Below are positions 16,711 through 26,237 of a DNA stretch of 64,000 bases, piece after piece. The DNA comes from Methylosinus trichosporium OB3b. GTDB taxonomy: Bacteria > Pseudomonadota > Alphaproteobacteria > Rhizobiales > Beijerinckiaceae. The position numbers and the translations under genes are program-made. The DNA lies in contig NZ_CP023737.1 in NCBI RefSeq assembly GCF_002752655.1, positions 2,504,001 through 2,568,000 of the forward strand, given 5' to 3'. Every line of letters starts with the position of its first letter. Position 1 is the first letter of the stretch. Below the pieces are notes generated by a model that did no database searches, had not been told where the DNA came from, and worked only from the letters and a program-made list of their open reading frames with translations.

Positions 16711-17199
16711 TCAGAAGGGCTGCTCACGCACGCGCAAATCGAACATCAGCCGCGACAGCGCTAGCGATCCGAAGCAGAAGGCCGCGGTCGCCGCGAATAT
16801 TTCGAGCGGAGCGAGCGGCATGAGCCGCGCCGTCGCCAAAAGCGGCGCCAGCGCCTCCGGCAATTGGTCGAGCCCGAGCGCGCGGCTGCTCACGGGACGC
16901 GCGAGGCGCCGCTTGACGAAGCTCGAGAACAGATCGCCGACCATGGCGCCGGCGCCGATGGTCGCGCCGATCGCGGCGCCGAGGCCGAGCGCCTGCGCGC
17001 AGAGCGTCGTCGCGACGAGGGACGCGAGCAACCCGCGCCAAGTCTTCGAGGCGCCGAACAGGGGGCGTCCGTCGAAGAAGCGCGCGCCGCCGTCGACGGG
17101 CCGCGCGCCCGAGAATCGCGAGAATCGCTTGGCGAGAACCGGCGCGCCATTGGCGATGAAAAGCAGCAACGAGAGCTTTATGACGAGAACTGCGTCCAT
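16711..17199 (-). CDS. CDP-archaeol synthase-like membrane protein (DUF46/CarS family)
   Basis: A 162-aa integral membrane protein with about four to five helices. The block GRPLFGASKTWRGL and the later GAMVGDLFSSFVKRRL match CarS and CdsA-type CTP-dependent cytidylyltransferases, where such motifs bind CTP and metal. In archaea CarS activates unsaturated archaetidic acid. In bacteria the family's substrate is not settled. The start is ATG 17199 behind GAGGAGG. The gene converges on the AI-2E gene with an 18-bp gap. Confidence 0.75.
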   Translation of the reverse strand: MDAVLVIKLSLLLFIANGAPVLAKRFSRFSGARPVDGGARFFDGRPLFGASKTWRGLLASLVATTLCAQALGLGAAIGATIGAGAMVGDLFSSFVKRRLARPVSSRALGLDQLPEALAPLLATARLMPLAPLEIFAATAAFCFGSLALSRLMFDLRVREQPF

Positions 17200-17837
17200 G
17201 GCGGCGCGCCTCCTCGCATGCCCGGCGAAGAACACGGCGGTCGACCTCTCATATAGAGGAGACGCAGCAAACGACATCCCGGCGGACGCAGATGAGCGCG
17301 CTGGTCATGTTTCGCGCCGGTCATGTTCGCGTCGGATACGGCCCAAGGCTCCGGATACGACGCCGGATACGGCCCAAGACATTCGACATCGCTGCGCGCT
17401 GCGCATCGAGATCATGAGCGCGATAGTCGATGCCGCCAATAGTCGACATCGCAAAGTCTCCCGGGGTTTAGATCAGGCGGAACGGGCGCCCGAATCACGC
17501 GGGCGGGGCGCTTCTGCTTCATCGTTTGCGGGCGCTGCGACGCCTGCCCGCGGCGCGAACCGAGGGCAAAGAACAACCGGGCAGTGTTCGGCCGGCCCGC
17601 CCGGACCCGTAGTACTACTTAGCAGTCGCACTAAATATTTATACCCAGATTTAGTCCATGATCGTTACGAAATAGTTGCGGCGCCCAATGCACTGATGTA
17701 TACAGTCGGAGTCTTTGCGGACCGAACGGCGCTGATCTGCCCGCGCGAGTCTTGCTCGAGACGCCGCCCCGTCGGCTGCTCGGTCGCGCCAGGGTAAACC
17801 GGCTTACCCAAAACCGAAGAAAGTGAAGAGTGAAGCA
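17200..17837. other. 638-bp intergenic region upstream of the mucR-like gene
   Basis: No convincing gene is seen. It holds a 15-bp direct repeat (CGGATACGGCCCAAG at 17333-17347 and 17364-17378) with a partial third copy between. A perfect 10-bp palindrome, GTAGTACTAC, lies at about 17608-17617. An AT-rich tract follows (17620-17710, around CTAAATATTTATACCC). The AT-rich tract probably carries the promoter of the mucR-like gene. MucR proteins are known to bind AT-rich DNA and often repress their own genes, so it could be an operator too. Confidence 0.5.
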
Positions 17838-18245
17838 ATGACCTCGACCAACAACATAGAGCTCGCCGCCGATATCGTGTCCGCCTATGTGAGCAACAAT
17901 TCCGTTCCCGCGGCTGATCTTCCGGGTCTCATCAACGAAGTCTATGGAGCGCTGATGCGCGTCGGCACGGGCGTCGTCCCCGAGCCCGCCGAGGCGCCCA
18001 AGCCCGCCGTGTCGGTCCGCAAATCGGTCACCAACGACTTTATCGTCTGCCTCGAGGATGGCAAGAAATTCAAGTCGTTGAAGCGTCATTTGCGCACGCA
18101 GTACGGCCTCTCGCCGGAAGAGTATCGCGAGAAATGGGGTCTTGCGGCCGACTATCCGATGGTCGCTCCCAATTACGCCAAGGCGCGCTCCAATCTCGCC
18201 AAGCAGATGGGCCTCGGCCAGCAGCGCCGTCGCCGCGCCCGCTGA
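17838..18245 (+). CDS. MucR/Ros family zinc-finger transcriptional regulator
   Basis: A 135-aa DNA-binding protein of the alphaproteobacterial MucR/Ros family. It silences or regulates surface polysaccharide, motility and cell-cycle genes in relatives. The family core is [20 protein letters not shown], then [14 protein letters not shown] (Cys plus His zinc-finger ligands). An N-terminal oligomerisation region of about 60 residues precedes it, and a basic tail (RRRRAR) ends it. ATG 17838 with GAAGAG upstream is chosen; GTG 17823 in frame would add five residues. No operon partner is evident. Confidence 0.92.
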   Translation: MTSTNNIELAADIVSAYVSNNSVPAADLPGLINEVYGALMRVGTGVVPEPAEAPKPAVSVRKSVTNDFIVCLEDGKKFKSLKRHLRTQYGLSPEEYREKWGLAADYPMVAPNYAKARSNLAKQMGLGQQRRRRAR

Positions 18246-18433
18246 GCCGACCGCGACGCGCGGCTCCCGCGATTGCCGCGCGGCGGCGACAGGACGCTCC
18301 GAAATCACAAGAATCACCCCGCGCGCGCTTGCCTCTCTTGCGCGCGTGCGGGAAACATATGGCGGTTCGGCCCGACGCCGTCCGCGCGCGCAGCGCTCGC
18401 CGAAATTTTTCAACAGCCGAACGGGGTGGAAAC

Positions 18434-19015
18434 ATGCGGCGTTTCGCATTGGCTCTGATTGCTTTTGGTTCTGTGTGCTCGACCGCCTCCGCCTATGACG
18501 GGGAGCCGCTGGGCGGCTTGTTCGAGCTCGGACCTACCCGCGGCCAGACGGCCGACGGACGGCCGCAGGCGACGGCCATTCCCCGCGAAACCGTGGCCTT
18601 CACCGGCCGCTACGCCCCGGGAACCGTGATCGTCTCGACCAATGAGCGCAGGCTCTATTACGTCCTCGGCAACAGCCAGGCGATCCGCTATGGCGTCGGC
18701 GTCGGCCGTCCCGGCTTCGAATGGTCCGGCACCCGTTATATTTCCAACAAGCGCGAATGGCCGGATTGGACGCCGCCGAGCCAAATGCTGCGCCGCCGCC
18801 CCGACCTGCCGCGCCACATGGCCGGCGGCGTGGACAATCCGCTCGGCGCGAGAGCCATGTATCTCGGCGGCTCGCTCTATCGCATCCACGGCTCCAACGA
18901 GCCCGAGACCATCGGCCAGGCGGTGTCCTCCGGCTGCATCCGCATGACCAATGACGATGTCGTCGACCTCTACCAGCGCGTGCGCGTCGGCACGCGGGTG
19001 GTGGTCCAGCGCTGA
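18434..19015 (+). CDS. L,D-transpeptidase (YkuD domain)
   Basis: A 193-aa exported enzyme that makes 3-3 peptidoglycan cross-links or attaches outer-membrane proteins to peptidoglycan. A signal peptide (MRRFALALIAFGSVCSTASA) precedes the YkuD domain. The catalytic motif is HGSN followed by SSGCIRM, with the nucleophilic Cys in the latter. It also shows the family's PGTVIVSTNERRLYYV opening strand. ATG 18434 is behind GGGGTGG. Size and domain content match the short ErfK/YbiS-type enzymes common in several copies in Rhizobiales. Confidence 0.93.
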   Translation: MRRFALALIAFGSVCSTASAYDGEPLGGLFELGPTRGQTADGRPQATAIPRETVAFTGRYAPGTVIVSTNERRLYYVLGNSQAIRYGVGVGRPGFEWSGTRYISNKREWPDWTPPSQMLRRRPDLPRHMAGGVDNPLGARAMYLGGSLYRIHGSNEPETIGQAVSSGCIRMTNDDVVDLYQRVRVGTRVVVQR

Positions 19016-19040
19016 TCGGCGCGCGGCCCGTGGGAAACGC

Positions 19041-19418
19041 TCAGCGCTCCCCGGGCCGGTCGCGATCGAGGCCCTTTTCCGCCAGCTCGCCGAGATAGGC
19101 CGAAAAATCCGCCTCGGCGCCCACGCCCAGCTCGCGCAGATAAGGCCAAGTGTACAGCCCCGTGTCGTGCAGATCGTCGAAACCGAGCCGCACCGCGTAA
19201 CTGCCGACCGGCTCGACCGACAGGATCGCCACATTGCGCTTGCCGCCCACGGTCTTGCGCTCCTGCGGCGTGTGGCCCTGCACCTCCGCCGAAGGGCTGC
19301 GCACGCGCAGATGCTCGGCCGAGAGATCATAGACCTCGCCGCTCTCGAAGCTCACCCTCAGCAGCCTCCCCGCCTCGAGCAGGCGTATCTCGCTCGGCCA
19401 GATATCCGCGTCCGCCAT
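19041..19418 (-). CDS. DUF971 domain protein
   Basis: A 125-aa protein consisting of one DUF971 domain (related to the N-terminal domain of gamma-butyrobetaine hydroxylase). It is recognised from [18 protein letters not shown] and the [20 protein letters not shown] block. Stand-alone DUF971 proteins have been linked to iron-sulfur cluster handling in other bacteria, but its role here is unknown. The start is ATG 19418 behind GGAGGGG. It converges with the L,D-transpeptidase and is divergent from moaA, whose product is an Fe-S enzyme. Confidence 0.85.
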   Translation of the reverse strand: MADADIWPSEIRLLEAGRLLRVSFESGEVYDLSAEHLRVRSPSAEVQGHTPQERKTVGGKRNVAILSVEPVGSYAVRLGFDDLHDTGLYTWPYLRELGVGAEADFSAYLGELAEKGLDRDRPGER

Positions 19419-19492
19419 CGTCCCCTCCATCCTCGCCGGCCCGCCCCCGAGGGGCTTCACGCGGCGCGTTTCGCCAAATATATAGGCGGAAG

Positions 19493-20575
19493 ATGCAGGC
19501 TGCGCGCCAACAGGCGCCGCTCAACGGTCAGTCGATGAATCCGCGTCCGATAATCGCCTATGATCCGGCCCGGCCAGCCGCGCTCGTCGATCCTTTCGGT
19601 CGGGCGATCTCCTATTTGCGCGTCTCGGTGACAGACCGCTGCGACTTCCGCTGCGTCTATTGCATGTCCGAGCATATGGAGTTCCTCCCGCGCCGCGATC
19701 TGCTGACGCTGGAAGAGCTCGACCGGCTCTGCACGGCCTTCATCGAGCGCGGAACCCGCAAGCTGCGCATCACCGGCGGAGAGCCGCTGATGCGGCGCGA
19801 CATCTCGAGCCTGTTCCGCCGCCTCTCTCGCCACCTCGCGAGCGGGCTCCTCGACGAGCTGACGCTGACGACCAATGGCTCGCAGCTCGAGCGTCATGCG
19901 CCGGCGCTCGCCGATTGCGGCGTCAAGCGCGTCAATGTCTCGCTCGACACCCTCGACCCCGAGCGTTTCCGCGCGCTGACGCGCACCGGCGACCATGCCC
20001 GCGTGCTGGCGGGGATAGAGGCGGCGCTCGCCGCGGGCCTTCAGGTGAAGCTCAACGCCGTCGCGCTCAAGGGCGTGAACGAGACGGAAGTCGTGGAGCT
20101 GACGCGCTTCGCGCATGAGCGCGGCATGGACATGACCTTCATCGAGGTGATGCCGCTCGGCGAGATCGACGGGGCGGAGCGGATCGACCAATATCTCCCG
20201 CTCTCGAACGTGCGCGAGCGCCTCGCCGAATGCTTCACGCTCACCGAGATCGACTATCGCAGCGGCGGGCCGGCGCGCTACATGCGCGTCGCCGAGACCG
20301 GCGGGCGCGTCGGCTTCATCACGCCGCTCTCGCATAATTTCTGCGAATCCTGCAATCGCGTGCGCGTCACCTGCACCGGCACTCTGTTCATGTGCCTCGG
20401 CCAGGAGGACGCCGCCGATCTGCGCGCGCCGCTGCGCGATGATCCGAGCGACGCCTCGCTGCACGCCGCCATCGACGCGGCCATCGCGCGCAAGCCCAAG
20501 GGCCATGATTTCGTCATCGACCGCGAGAGCCGCGCGCCGGCGGTCGCCCGCCATATGAGCACGACCGGCGGATGA
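19493..20575 (+). CDS. moaA: GTP 3',8-cyclase (molybdopterin biosynthesis)
   Basis: A 360-aa radical SAM enzyme that converts GTP to 3',8-cyclo-7,8-dihydro-GTP, the first step of molybdenum cofactor synthesis. The SAM cluster Cys are 50, 54 and 57 (CDFRCVYC). The GGEPL SAM contact is near residue 100. The C-terminal second [4Fe-4S] site is in [11 protein letters not shown] and the later Cys of FMCLG. The usual C-terminal Gly-Gly is present. ATG 19493 is used, with GGCGGAAG close upstream; ATG 19535 is an alternative with no better site. The stop overlaps the start of the next gene (ATGA). No other moa gene is adjacent. Confidence 0.95.
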   Translation: MQAARQQAPLNGQSMNPRPIIAYDPARPAALVDPFGRAISYLRVSVTDRCDFRCVYCMSEHMEFLPRRDLLTLEELDRLCTAFIERGTRKLRITGGEPLMRRDISSLFRRLSRHLASGLLDELTLTTNGSQLERHAPALADCGVKRVNVSLDTLDPERFRALTRTGDHARVLAGIEAALAAGLQVKLNAVALKGVNETEVVELTRFAHERGMDMTFIEVMPLGEIDGAERIDQYLPLSNVRERLAECFTLTEIDYRSGGPARYMRVAETGGRVGFITPLSHNFCESCNRVRVTCTGTLFMCLGQEDAADLRAPLRDDPSDASLHAAIDAAIARKPKGHDFVIDRESRAPAVARHMSTTGG

Positions 20576-21336
20576 GGCCCCTTCTCGCGCTCGTTCTGGC
20601 CCTGCTGGTTCTCGCGCCCTGCGGCGCGCGCGCCGGGCGGATGCTGCGTGTCGCCAGCGAAGGCGCGCGGCCGCCCTTCAACTATCTCGACGCCGACAAT
20701 CGGCTCGCCGGCTTCGAGATCGATCTGATGCGCGAAATCTGCAAGCGCATCGACGCCGAGTGCGAGTTCGTCACCCAGGAGTGGGAGAACCTCGTCCCCG
20801 GCCTCGTCGCCAAGCAATACGACCTCGTCGTCGCCGCGATGGAGATCACGGAGGAGCGCCGCCGCCGAATCGCCTTCTCCGCGCCTTATGCGCACACGCC
20901 CTCGAGCCTCGTCGTGGATCGGGAGAGGACGCTCGCTGGCGTGGACGCCGGAGCGCTGAAAGAATTGCGCGTCGGCGTCGAGGCGGAGAGCGCGCAGCAG
21001 GCCTATTTCGAGGACAAGCTGCCGAACGTCGAACTGCGCCGCTATGCGACGCTCGAGGCGGCGATGCTCGATCTCTCCGAGGACCGCATCGACGTTGTGG
21101 CCGACGACAAGCTCGCCGCCGTGGAGTTCTTGAAGAACCGCAGGGAAGGCCGTTGCTGCCGCATCGCCGCCGATCTGCCGCAGGACGCCGATTATTTCGG
21201 CGCCGGCCTCGGCGTCGGCCTGCGCCAGGAAGATTCCGCGCTGAAGAGCAGCGTCGACGCGGCGCTCGCCGCGATCATCGCCGACGGGACGCTTCGGGCG
21301 ATCAGCGCGAAATATTTCGATTTCGAGATTTATTGA
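20572..21336 (+). CDS. periplasmic amino-acid-type substrate-binding protein
   Basis: A 254-aa solute-binding protein family 3 member (polar amino acid binding). A signal peptide ([21 protein letters not shown]) is followed by the bilobed domain with [13 protein letters not shown], a [15 protein letters not shown] hinge block and a closing [12 protein letters not shown]. Two adjacent Cys (GRCCRIA) near residue 200 are unusual. No permease or ATPase is linked. It is translationally coupled to moaA, an unexplained pairing: uptake of a compound related to cofactor synthesis is possible but speculative. Confidence 0.85.
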   Translation: MRPLLALVLALLVLAPCGARAGRMLRVASEGARPPFNYLDADNRLAGFEIDLMREICKRIDAECEFVTQEWENLVPGLVAKQYDLVVAAMEITEERRRRIAFSAPYAHTPSSLVVDRERTLAGVDAGALKELRVGVEAESAQQAYFEDKLPNVELRRYATLEAAMLDLSEDRIDVVADDKLAAVEFLKNRREGRCCRIAADLPQDADYFGAGLGVGLRQEDSALKSSVDAALAAIIADGTLRAISAKYFDFEIY

Positions 21337-21355
21337 GGTGTCCTTTGAACGCGTT

Positions 21356-21438
21356 CGTCATTGCGAGCGAAGCGAAGCAATTCTTCAGTTGCAGGGGCGG
21401 GCTCTGGATTGTTCGTCGCTGCGCTCGTCGCAATGACG
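21356..21438. repeat. 83-bp dispersed inverted repeat (copy 1)
   Basis: The ends are complementary: it begins CGTCATTGCGAGCGAAGCGA and ends GCGCTCGTCGCAATGACG. A second, diverged copy is at 30963-31046. Repeats with these ends are common as dispersed non-coding elements in Proteobacteria. It lies between the convergent binding-protein and pgeF genes. Confidence 0.8.
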
Positions 21439-21451
21439 CCGGCCCGACGCC

Positions 21452-22228
21452 TCAAACCAGCGCGATCGCCGAGACGAGGCGTCCGTAATCCGGCTCGGCG
21501 CGATGGACGCTGCGCCGATAGCTGAAGCAGCGCGTCTCATCGGCGTAAGTGTCCAAGCGCAGATCGAAGAAGGACGCCACCTCCGCGCGAGCGACGCGGG
21601 CCGCGACGAAGCCCGGCAGATCGAACAGCGAATGGCCTTCGCGCGGCGAGGGCGCGAAGAAGCGCGCATTCGCGGACTCTTCGGCGAGGAAGCGCTCGAC
21701 GAATTCCGGCCCGACCTCATAGCTCTCGCGCGCGATGGCGGGACCGAGCGCGACATGAATGTCGCCGCGCCGCGCGCCGCGCCGCTCCATGACGGCGAGC
21801 GTCGCCTCGATCATGCCGCCGAACGCGCCCTTCCAGCCCGCGTGACAGGCGCCGACGACGCCGGCGCGGGCGTCGGCGAACAGCAGCATGCCGCAATCGG
21901 CGCCGGTCACGCCGAGCGCGAGGCCGGCGACATCGGTGACGAGCCCGTCGCAGCGCGGGCGCGCCTCGCTATCCCAGGGCGCGGCGACATAGAGCGCCTC
22001 GCTCGAATGGATCTGATAGGGTACGAGCAGGCGCTCCGCCGCGACGCCGACGCGGCGCGCCATGCGCGCGCGATTCTCGCCGACGCGCGCCGGATCGTCG
22101 CGCGAGCCGACCCCGCCGTTGAGCGAGGCGTAGACGCCGTCCGACACGCCGCCCGCGCGGGTGAAGAAGGCGTGGGCTACGCCGGGCAGAGCGAGATTTT
22201 CGGCCGTCAGCGCGGCAGGGTCGGTCAT
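21452..22228 (-). CDS. pgeF: purine nucleoside phosphorylase/laccase-domain protein (YfiH family)
   Basis: A 258-aa member of the DUF152 (YfiH/PgeF/LACC1-like) family. Members act on purine nucleosides or edit peptidoglycan precursors. Metal or active-site residues are in QIHSSEAL, VTGADCGMLLF and GACHAGWKGA, and the usual C-terminal FSYRR is followed by the family ending. It is the last gene of a coupled operon with the NDUFAF7-like methyltransferase and lgt; its ATG overlaps the methyltransferase stop by ATGA. The start at 22228 follows from that overlap. Confidence 0.9.
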   Translation of the reverse strand: MTDPAALTAENLALPGVAHAFFTRAGGVSDGVYASLNGGVGSRDDPARVGENRARMARRVGVAAERLLVPYQIHSSEALYVAAPWDSEARPRCDGLVTDVAGLALGVTGADCGMLLFADARAGVVGACHAGWKGAFGGMIEATLAVMERRGARRGDIHVALGPAIARESYEVGPEFVERFLAEESANARFFAPSPREGHSLFDLPGFVAARVARAEVASFFDLRLDTYADETRCFSYRRSVHRAEPDYGRLVSAIALV

Positions 22229-23304
22229 TGGACGAATCCGGGAAGCTCGGGCATGGCGGGATGCGTCACCGCCATCACCTTGAACAATTCGCCCATGTCG
22301 CGCTTGTGATCATCGGCGCCGGTCAAACGTTGCAGCGCGGCGGCGATGTCCGCGGCCTGCTCCGGCGTCGCGCGCTTCTGCAAGGCCTCGGCGCGTTGGA
22401 CCACGCCGAGGTTGGTGAGAAAGGCGCCCTGCGTGACCGGCCCCTGCACGCGCGCGCCGGCGGCGGTCGCGGCGCGGGCGAGCGCGGCGAAATCCACATG
22501 GGCGGTGAGATCGGCCTCGCCCGGCGCCTCCAGCGGATCGACATAGGCGTGACGCGCCACCGCCTGCAGCGACTCGCCGAGCGCCGTCTGCGTGTAGCCA
22601 TAGTCGATGACGAGCATGGCGCCGCCATGCGCCACGAGCCGCGCCGCGATCTCGCTCATCAGCCGCGCGCCGACGGCGCCGATCTCGATGATCGAGCCCT
22701 CTGGCGCATCGACGGTGAGGCCGGGCTCGATCGCCTCGCCGACGCCGAAGGCGAGCGCGCCGGCGTCGTCGAGGCCGAGCAGGCGCTCGCTCCATCCGCG
22801 CGCCGTCCGCACATAATGGCGCACCGGCAGCGCGTCGAAGAACTCGTTTGCGAGGATGATCGCCGGCCCTGGCGGGATCGCGGCGATATCGGCGCTCCAG
22901 GAGACATTCGTCGCCTCGGCCAGCGTGCGGCGCTGCGCCGCCTCCAGCACCGGGCTCGTCTCGACGAGATGAACCTCGCTCGAGAACAGGAAGCTCGGGG
23001 CGATGCGCGCGACGCGCAGCACATCCGACATCAACGTCCCGCGCCCGGGGCCGAGCTCGATCAGCTGCACCGGCGACGGCGAGCCGGCGGCGCGCCACGC
23101 CTCCTGCGCCCACAGCCCTAAGAGCTCGCCGAACATCTGGCTGATCTCCGGCGCGGTGATGAAATCGCCGCCAGCGCCGAACGGATCGCGCGTCATGTAA
23201 TAGCCGAGCGTCGGATGCGCGAGCGCGATCGACATATAGCGCTCGAGCGTGATCGGCCCCTCTTGCTCGATCATCGCGATGATCTCGTCGCGCAGCGCGC
23301 TCAT
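22225..23304 (-). CDS. class I SAM-dependent methyltransferase (NDUFAF7/MidA family)
   Basis: A 359-aa protein arginine methyltransferase-like enzyme. Its mitochondrial relative NDUFAF7 methylates complex I subunit NDUFS2. The SAM motif IELGPGRGTLMSDVLR is near residue 85. The family's N-terminal MSIALAHPTLGYYMTRDPFG and the AILANEFFDALPVRHY-like block (here IILANEFFDALPVRHY) are clear. ATGA overlaps link it to lgt upstream and pgeF downstream, an arrangement common in alphaproteobacteria. Confidence 0.93.
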   Translation of the reverse strand: MSALRDEIIAMIEQEGPITLERYMSIALAHPTLGYYMTRDPFGAGGDFITAPEISQMFGELLGLWAQEAWRAAGSPSPVQLIELGPGRGTLMSDVLRVARIAPSFLFSSEVHLVETSPVLEAAQRRTLAEATNVSWSADIAAIPPGPAIILANEFFDALPVRHYVRTARGWSERLLGLDDAGALAFGVGEAIEPGLTVDAPEGSIIEIGAVGARLMSEIAARLVAHGGAMLVIDYGYTQTALGESLQAVARHAYVDPLEAPGEADLTAHVDFAALARAATAAGARVQGPVTQGAFLTNLGVVQRAEALQKRATPEQAADIAAALQRLTGADDHKRDMGELFKVMAVTHPAMPELPGFVQ

Positions 23305-24116
23305 GCCGGGACCCGCCGCGCGCGCAGCGCGAAGGCGACGAGCGCCGCGCCGACGAGAACCATGGGCGCCGACAGCGCCATGCCCATTGTGAGCCCGTCG
23401 CCGAGCGCCTCGGAGACCGGATCGGGCTCGCGGAAGAACTCGCTGACGATGCGCGCGAGACCATAGCCGACGCCGAACAGGCCGGTCGCGAGGCCGGGCC
23501 GCTTCAGCGCGCCACGACGCGCGGCGAAAGCGAGAAGGAGCAGCAGAGCGAGGCCCTCGAGGCCCGCCTCATAGAGCTGGCTCGGATGGCGCGCGACGTC
23601 GCCGGCGCCGGGAAACACCATCGCCCAGGGAACGTCGCTCGGCCGGCCCCACATCTCGGGCTTGATGAAATTGGCGAGGCGGCCGAAGAAAATGCCGAGC
23701 GGCGCCACGGTCGCGCAAATATCGCTCACCGTCAGCGCCGACAGCTTCTCGCGCAATGCGAAGGCGGTCATGCCGAGCATCGCGCCGATGAGCCCGCCAT
23801 GGAAGGCCATGCCGCCCTTCCAGGTTTTCACGATCTCCTCCGGATGGGCGAGGTAGAAAGCGCGCTCGTAGAAGAACACATGGCCGAGCCGCCCGCCGAT
23901 GATGACGCCGATCGCGACGAAGGCGAGGAGATCGTCGAGGCTCGCGGGCGAGGGCCGCGGCGTTCCGCCCCACAGCGCATCGGCGGCGACGAGGCGGCGC
24001 GCATAGGCCCAGCCGAGCGCGAGCCCGGCGATATAGGCGAGCGCATACCAGCGGATGGGCATCGGACCGATCTCGATCAGCACCGGATCGACGACTGGAA
24101 AAGGAAGAACGAGCAT
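23301..24116 (-). CDS. lgt: prolipoprotein diacylglyceryl transferase
   Basis: A 271-aa inner-membrane enzyme that transfers diacylglycerol from phosphatidylglycerol to the lipobox Cys of prolipoproteins. It has seven predicted membrane helices. The family motifs IRWYALAYIAG, MAFHGGLIGAMLG (catalytic HGG region) and GRLANFIKPEMWGR (Lgt signature with essential Arg/Asn/Glu) are all present. It is the first gene of the lgt-methyltransferase-pgeF operon, with ATGA coupling to the next gene. The start at ATG 24116 is supported by length and by the 18-bp gap to the permease stop. Confidence 0.96.
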   Translation of the reverse strand: MLVLPFPVVDPVLIEIGPMPIRWYALAYIAGLALGWAYARRLVAADALWGGTPRPSPASLDDLLAFVAIGVIIGGRLGHVFFYERAFYLAHPEEIVKTWKGGMAFHGGLIGAMLGMTAFALREKLSALTVSDICATVAPLGIFFGRLANFIKPEMWGRPSDVPWAMVFPGAGDVARHPSQLYEAGLEGLALLLLLAFAARRGALKRPGLATGLFGVGYGLARIVSEFFREPDPVSEALGDGLTMGMALSAPMVLVGAALVAFALRARRVPA

Positions 24117-24134
24117 GTTTCGACCCGCAAGGCG

Positions 24135-25595
24135 TCAGCGGCGCCGCGTGCGCAGGCTGCCATAGAAATAATAGAAGGCGAGGCCGACGGCCATCCAGAC
24201 GAAGAGGCGAATCCAAGTCTCGATCGGCAGCGCCGCCATCAGCGCGAAACAGGACAGAATGCCGATGATCGGCACCAGCGGAATGCCCGGGGCGCGGAAT
24301 GGGCGATGCAGCTCCGGGCTCTTGCGGCGCAGATAGATCACGGCGCCGCAGACGAGAGCGAAGGCCGAGAGCGTGCCGATCGACACCATCTCACCGAGGA
24401 TGGCGATCGGGAACAAGCCAGCGGCGATGGCCACGAGGACGCCGACGACCATCTGGCTGATCGCCGGCGTGCCCCAGCTCTTGTGCAGCCTGGCGAACAC
24501 CGGTGGCAGCAGGCGATCATGCGCCATCGAATAGAAGACGCGGGTCTGGCCGAACAGCAGCGCCAGAATGACCGTGGTGAGCCCGGCGAGCGCGCCGATC
24601 TTGACGACCCAGGCCATCCAGGAGGCGCCGGTCGCGTCCATCGCCACGGCGATCGGGTCCGGAACATTCAGCTCCGTATAAGAAACGACGCCGGTCGCGA
24701 CGGCGGCGACGCCGATAAACAGGATCGTGCAGATGAAGAGCGAGGCGATGATGCCGATCGGCACGTCGCGCTGCGGCAGCTCGGCCTCCTGCGCCGCCGT
24801 CGAGACGGCGTCGAAGCCGATATAGGAGAAGAACACGATCGAGGCGCCGCGCATCACGCCGCTCCAGCCGAAATGGCCGAATTCTCCGGTGTTCTCCGGC
24901 ACCAATGGCGTCCAATGCGCCGTGTCGACATAGGATGCGCCGAACACGATGACGATCAGCACCACGGCCAATTTCACCAGCACGATGAAATTATTGAACA
25001 TGGAGGATTCGCGCGTGCCGCGCGCCAGCAGCGCCGAGAGCGCCAGCACCACCAGCGCCGCCGGTATGTTGAAATAACCGCCGGCGTGGCCCGGCGCGGC
25101 GAACATCGCCGTCGTCCATTGCGGCGGCAGAGCCACGCCCAATCCGCTCAGCACGCGGTTGAAATAGCCGGCCCATCCGACCGCCACAGTGGCGGCGCCG
25201 AGCCCATATTCGAGCACGAGATCCCAGCCGATGATCCAGGCGAACAACTCGCCCAGCGTCGCATAAGTGTAGGTGTAGGCGCTGCCCGCCACCGGAATGA
25301 GCGCCGCCAGCTCCGCATAGCAGAGCGCGACGAAGGCGCAGGCGAGGCCCGCGAGCGCGAAGGAGAGAACGACGCCGGGCCCAGCGGAATTGGCGGCCAC
25401 CGTCCCGGTCAGCACGAAAATGCCGGCGCCGATGATCCCGCCTATGCCGAGCGCGGTGAGCGACACGGGGCCGAGCGCCCGCGCGAGCCGCACGCCCTCG
25501 CCCTGCTCATGCTCGGCGAGAATCTGCTCGACCGATTTACGGGCAAAGAGCTGGCGCGTCGGCGTCCTTGCGCCGGTCGTCGTGTCGTGAACCAC
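24135..25595 (-). CDS. APC-family amino acid permease
   Basis: A 486-aa inner-membrane transporter with about twelve helices, of the cationic amino acid transporter/YfnA branch. Family motifs include GIGGIIGAGIFVLTGTVAA in helix 1 and FFSYIGFDAVSTAAQEAE in helix 6. It begins at a GTG (25593-25595) with a strong purine-rich GGGGAAGGGG upstream. The substrate is probably an amino acid, but its identity is not clear. It ends just upstream of lgt and may be cotranscribed with it. Confidence 0.92.
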   Translation of the reverse strand: MVHDTTTGARTPTRQLFARKSVEQILAEHEQGEGVRLARALGPVSLTALGIGGIIGAGIFVLTGTVAANSAGPGVVLSFALAGLACAFVALCYAELAALIPVAGSAYTYTYATLGELFAWIIGWDLVLEYGLGAATVAVGWAGYFNRVLSGLGVALPPQWTTAMFAAPGHAGGYFNIPAALVVLALSALLARGTRESSMFNNFIVLVKLAVVLIVIVFGASYVDTAHWTPLVPENTGEFGHFGWSGVMRGASIVFFSYIGFDAVSTAAQEAELPQRDVPIGIIASLFICTILFIGVAAVATGVVSYTELNVPDPIAVAMDATGASWMAWVVKIGALAGLTTVILALLFGQTRVFYSMAHDRLLPPVFARLHKSWGTPAISQMVVGVLVAIAAGLFPIAILGEMVSIGTLSAFALVCGAVIYLRRKSPELHRPFRAPGIPLVPIIGILSCFALMAALPIETWIRLFVWMAVGLAFYYFYGSLRTRRR

Positions 25596-25835
25596 AAAAG
25601 ACCCCTTCCCCTCGAGAAAAGCTCCCGGACGGGAACATGGACCGAGATCGGCGCGGGATTATGGTTGCGCTGCGGAATGGAAACAAGAGGCCCGTCTCGA
25701 GCGTCGCCTCTCCGCGCGAGCGCGCGGCGACCGTGACGGAGCGAATTCTGGTCGATCGAACGATTCCGTTCGATCGGAAAGCGCTCTAGACTGCCGGGCA
25801 GACGCAGGCCCGAGACAGGGTCGAGGAGACGAGAG

Positions 25836-26237
25836 ATGACGGATGAGCAATTCGAGGTGACGCGCACCGAAGCGGAATGGCGCGCCCGGCTGACGCCGGA
25901 TCAATATGTGGTGATGCGCAAGCACGGGACCGAGCCGCCCGGAAGCTGCGCGCTCAACGAGGAGAAGCGCCCGGGCCTCTTCACCTGCGCCGGCTGCGAT
26001 CAGCCCTTGTTCGCCGCGCGCCAGAAATTCGACAGCGGCACCGGCTGGCCGAGCTTCTTCGATCCGATCGATGGCGCGATCGCGACCACCGTCGACCGCA
26101 CCCACGGCATGGTGCGGACCGAGGTGCATTGCGGTCGTTGCGGCTCGCACCTGGGCCATGTCTTCCCCGACGGCCCGCCGCCGACCGGCCTGCGCTATTG
26201 CATCAATGGCGTCGCGCTGAATTTTTTTCCGGAGTGA
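25836..26237 (+). CDS. msrB: peptide-methionine (R)-S-oxide reductase
   Basis: A 133-aa MsrB that repairs methionine-R-sulfoxide in proteins. The catalytic Cys122 is in [11 protein letters not shown]. The structural zinc ligands are C51/C54 and C99/C102 (CAGC and CGRC). The family block DSGTGWPSF is at 67-74. The ATG follows GAGGAGACGAGAG. No linked msrA is in the window. The gene is divergent from the APC permease over a 240-bp gap. Confidence 0.97.
   Translation: MTDEQFEVTRTEAEWRARLTPDQYVVMRKHGTEPPGSCALNEEKRPGLFTCAGCDQPLFAARQKFDSGTGWPSFFDPIDGAIATTVDRTHGMVRTEVHCGRCGSHLGHVFPDGPPPTGLRYCINGVALNFFPE

Noticed and set aside
17333..17378. 15-bp direct repeats as a CRISPR or iteron array
   Set aside because: There are only two full copies and one partial, with no regular spacing or replication gene nearby.
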